Assembly: GCA_013397435.1 (NCBI GenBank)
Contig: VZRG01000202.1
Location: 344,634 to 408,633 of the forward strand
DNA from: Erythrocercus mccallii
Taxonomy: Eukaryota > Chordata > Aves > Passeriformes > Dicruridae
Reading direction: 5' to 3'
DNA length: 64,000 nt
This document shows positions 62,883 to 64,000 of this stretch, in pieces (within the stretch, counting starts at the first letter, position 1; every line of letters starts with the position of its first letter). The position numbers and the translations under genes are program-made. Under the pieces are notes generated by a model, which did not search any database, was not told the DNA's origin, and saw only the letters and a program-made list of their open reading frames with translations.

Positions 62883-62924
62883 TGCCAGCAAGCTGAGTTA
62901 AAGATTTTGGAGGATTTCTCTGCA

Positions 62925-63087
62925 ATGAAAAGGCCTTGGCTCTGTGTAAACACTGCTTAGCAATAACAAAAACATCTCTATAATCACTGCATTCAGCACA
63001 AATCCAAAACAAAGACCTATACTATCCATATTATATCCATATATTTCTGTGAAGAAAATTAACTCTGCCTCAGCCAAAACTACTACA
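62925..63087 (-). mobile_element. Truncated avian ERVL-like LTR, 5' part
   Basis: The plus strand carries the reverse complement of the LTR family at 6621-7210: 'aaaaggccttggctctgtgtaaacactgctta', 'cagcacaaatccaaaaca', 'gaagaaaattaactctgcc'. On the minus strand the LTR starts TGTAGTAG at 63087 and reads into U3. Similarity stops near 62925, so roughly the 3' two-thirds of the LTR is gone. Orientation is opposite to the 6.6-kb copy. Confidence 0.72.
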
Positions 63088-64000
63088 CTGCTTTACAAGA
63101 CCATTCAATGACTTCATTGGTACTGTTTTAGTGATTTTATATGGAAATGCAGGTGTTTTATAAAGCAACCTTTGAGATCTTCAGACTCCCGTTGCTTAAC
63201 CTCCCTTTTGTGTTCCTCATTTGAATAAAAAAAAACCCAAACCAAACAAAAACCAACCAACCAAAAGCCAACCAAACAAAACCCAACAAACAAACAAGAA
63301 ATCTGAATCTCTTTCTTGGCTTAAATTTACACTGTTGTCAGTATAGCTCTGGCTTCTACCATGTGAGAAAAATATACTGTGCTTGCACTCAGTTATTAGT
63401 CACTATGTTGTGAGGTCTGCTATATTAAATGTTAAACAGAATACTCTCAAAAGCAGAGTTTTCTGACAGAACCAGGTATAAAAACAGTACCTAGTACAAG
63501 ATTTTACAAAGTATAAATGGAGATAGCCTTTTTCAAAGAGGGTTAAAAATCAGGTGCCATGGGGCAGCAAGAGCCACCTTCTATCTTGCTTCAGCGACAG
63601 GCACAGAAACATCACTTCTTAAACCCCTAGGCCTATCAGGAACGTCAGTAAAGTAAATAAGATACCTCTGAAAATGGATCATGAGTGACAGCTTAATGGT
63701 CACTCAATACAGGAAGATCTAAGACCTTTGCTACTGTTGAAAGCAGCTGTAGGTTCAAGAATGATTATAGTGGTTATTATATAAAACTTCACGACAATCA
63801 GCAGAAGCACTGCTAGCAGAGCAAAAGCTAAACTATAAAAGGTCTGCTTTTGTGGGGAAGTTTGACTTTTCCTTTCTCCTAGCAGAATTGATACTTTAGA
63901 TTTTTGGAGAGGTTATTTTGAGTCTGAGGGGAGTCTTTTGGTAATTTTACTGAAGTTTAATAATCAAATTATCATATGAACCAAGGAATGTTAGATTTAA
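63088..64000. other. AT-rich non-coding sequence, no gene seen
   Basis: It contains an A/C-rich low-complexity tract (63227-63298, AACCAAAC-type words) and nothing else recognisable. Confidence 0.55.
63227..63298. repeat. A/C-rich (CAAA/CCAA)n low-complexity tract
   Basis: About 70 bases of imperfect CAAAC/CCAAC units almost without G or T. It is strand-asymmetric and likely slippage-generated. Confidence 0.9.

Noticed and set aside
1..64000. CRISPR arrays, operons, bacterial or phage genes
   Set aside because: No regularly spaced direct repeats or dense same-strand gene arrays. Composition and CR1/ERV content are those of a bird nuclear genome.
1..64000. tRNA, rRNA or snRNA genes
   Set aside because: I saw no cloverleaf box A/B pair, rRNA block or snRNA-like sequence by eye. 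A covariance-model search was not possible.

Overview
This looks like AT-rich, gene-poor nuclear DNA from a bird. The main evidence is repeat content. I find about ten CR1-type LINE fragments (reverse-transcriptase or endonuclease reading-frame remnants and/or 3' parts, two or three with the ATTCTATG-like 3' end), endogenous retrovirus LTRs with avian-type sequence, and no SINE of the mammalian kind. Several young-looking solo LTRs would fit a songbird, but that is an inference. No bacterial gene organisation is present, and the open reading frames of 60-160 codons are mostly chance or repeat-derived. I cannot name any functional protein-coding gene here. The window is most simply intergenic or a large intron.

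Layout. 0-6.6 kb is AT-rich unique sequence with one CR1 3' end (3.2-3.6 kb). At 6.6-7.2 kb is a nearly full solo LTR of a common avian ERVL-like family, and a broken copy of the same family lies on the minus strand at 62.9-63.1 kb. 7.2-24 kb is mostly unclassified AT-rich DNA, with an (AT)19 microsatellite, an old LINE fragment at 15.6 kb, a CR1 3' end at 19.0-19.5 kb and an ancient CR1/L3-like piece at 23.3-23.6 kb. 24.1-27.0 kb is a retroelement cluster: a GC-rich LTR, a 631-bp solo LTR with a perfect 6-bp target duplication, and a CR1 ORF2 3' segment. 27-32.5 kb is unclassified. 32.5-35.7 kb holds two minus-strand CR1 remnants. 37.96-38.62 kb is a second solo LTR related to the one at 25.7 kb. 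38.6-54.4 kb is largely unique and holds a perfect 24-bp hairpin (39.9 kb), an LTR scrap (40.4 kb), a palindromic MITE-like element (47.1 kb) and a chain of exon-like segments on the plus strand (45.1, 48.3, 50.2, 51.2 kb). At 54.5-55.4 kb a decayed retroviral Env transmembrane fragment is joined directly to a CR1 reverse-transcriptase fragment, both on the minus strand. 59.7-60.6 kb is a larger decayed CR1 with recognisable RT and C-terminal regions.

Nothing here forms an operon or pathway. The biology visible is the turnover of retroelements: solo-LTR formation, 5' truncation and internal deletion of CR1, and one CR1/env junction. The most uncertain and potentially most informative item is the exon-like chain at 45-51 kb, which could be the 3' end of an unrecognised gene. 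I could not run homology searches, splice prediction or repeat masking, so repeat names rest on recalled family sequence and all boundaries without target duplications are approximate.
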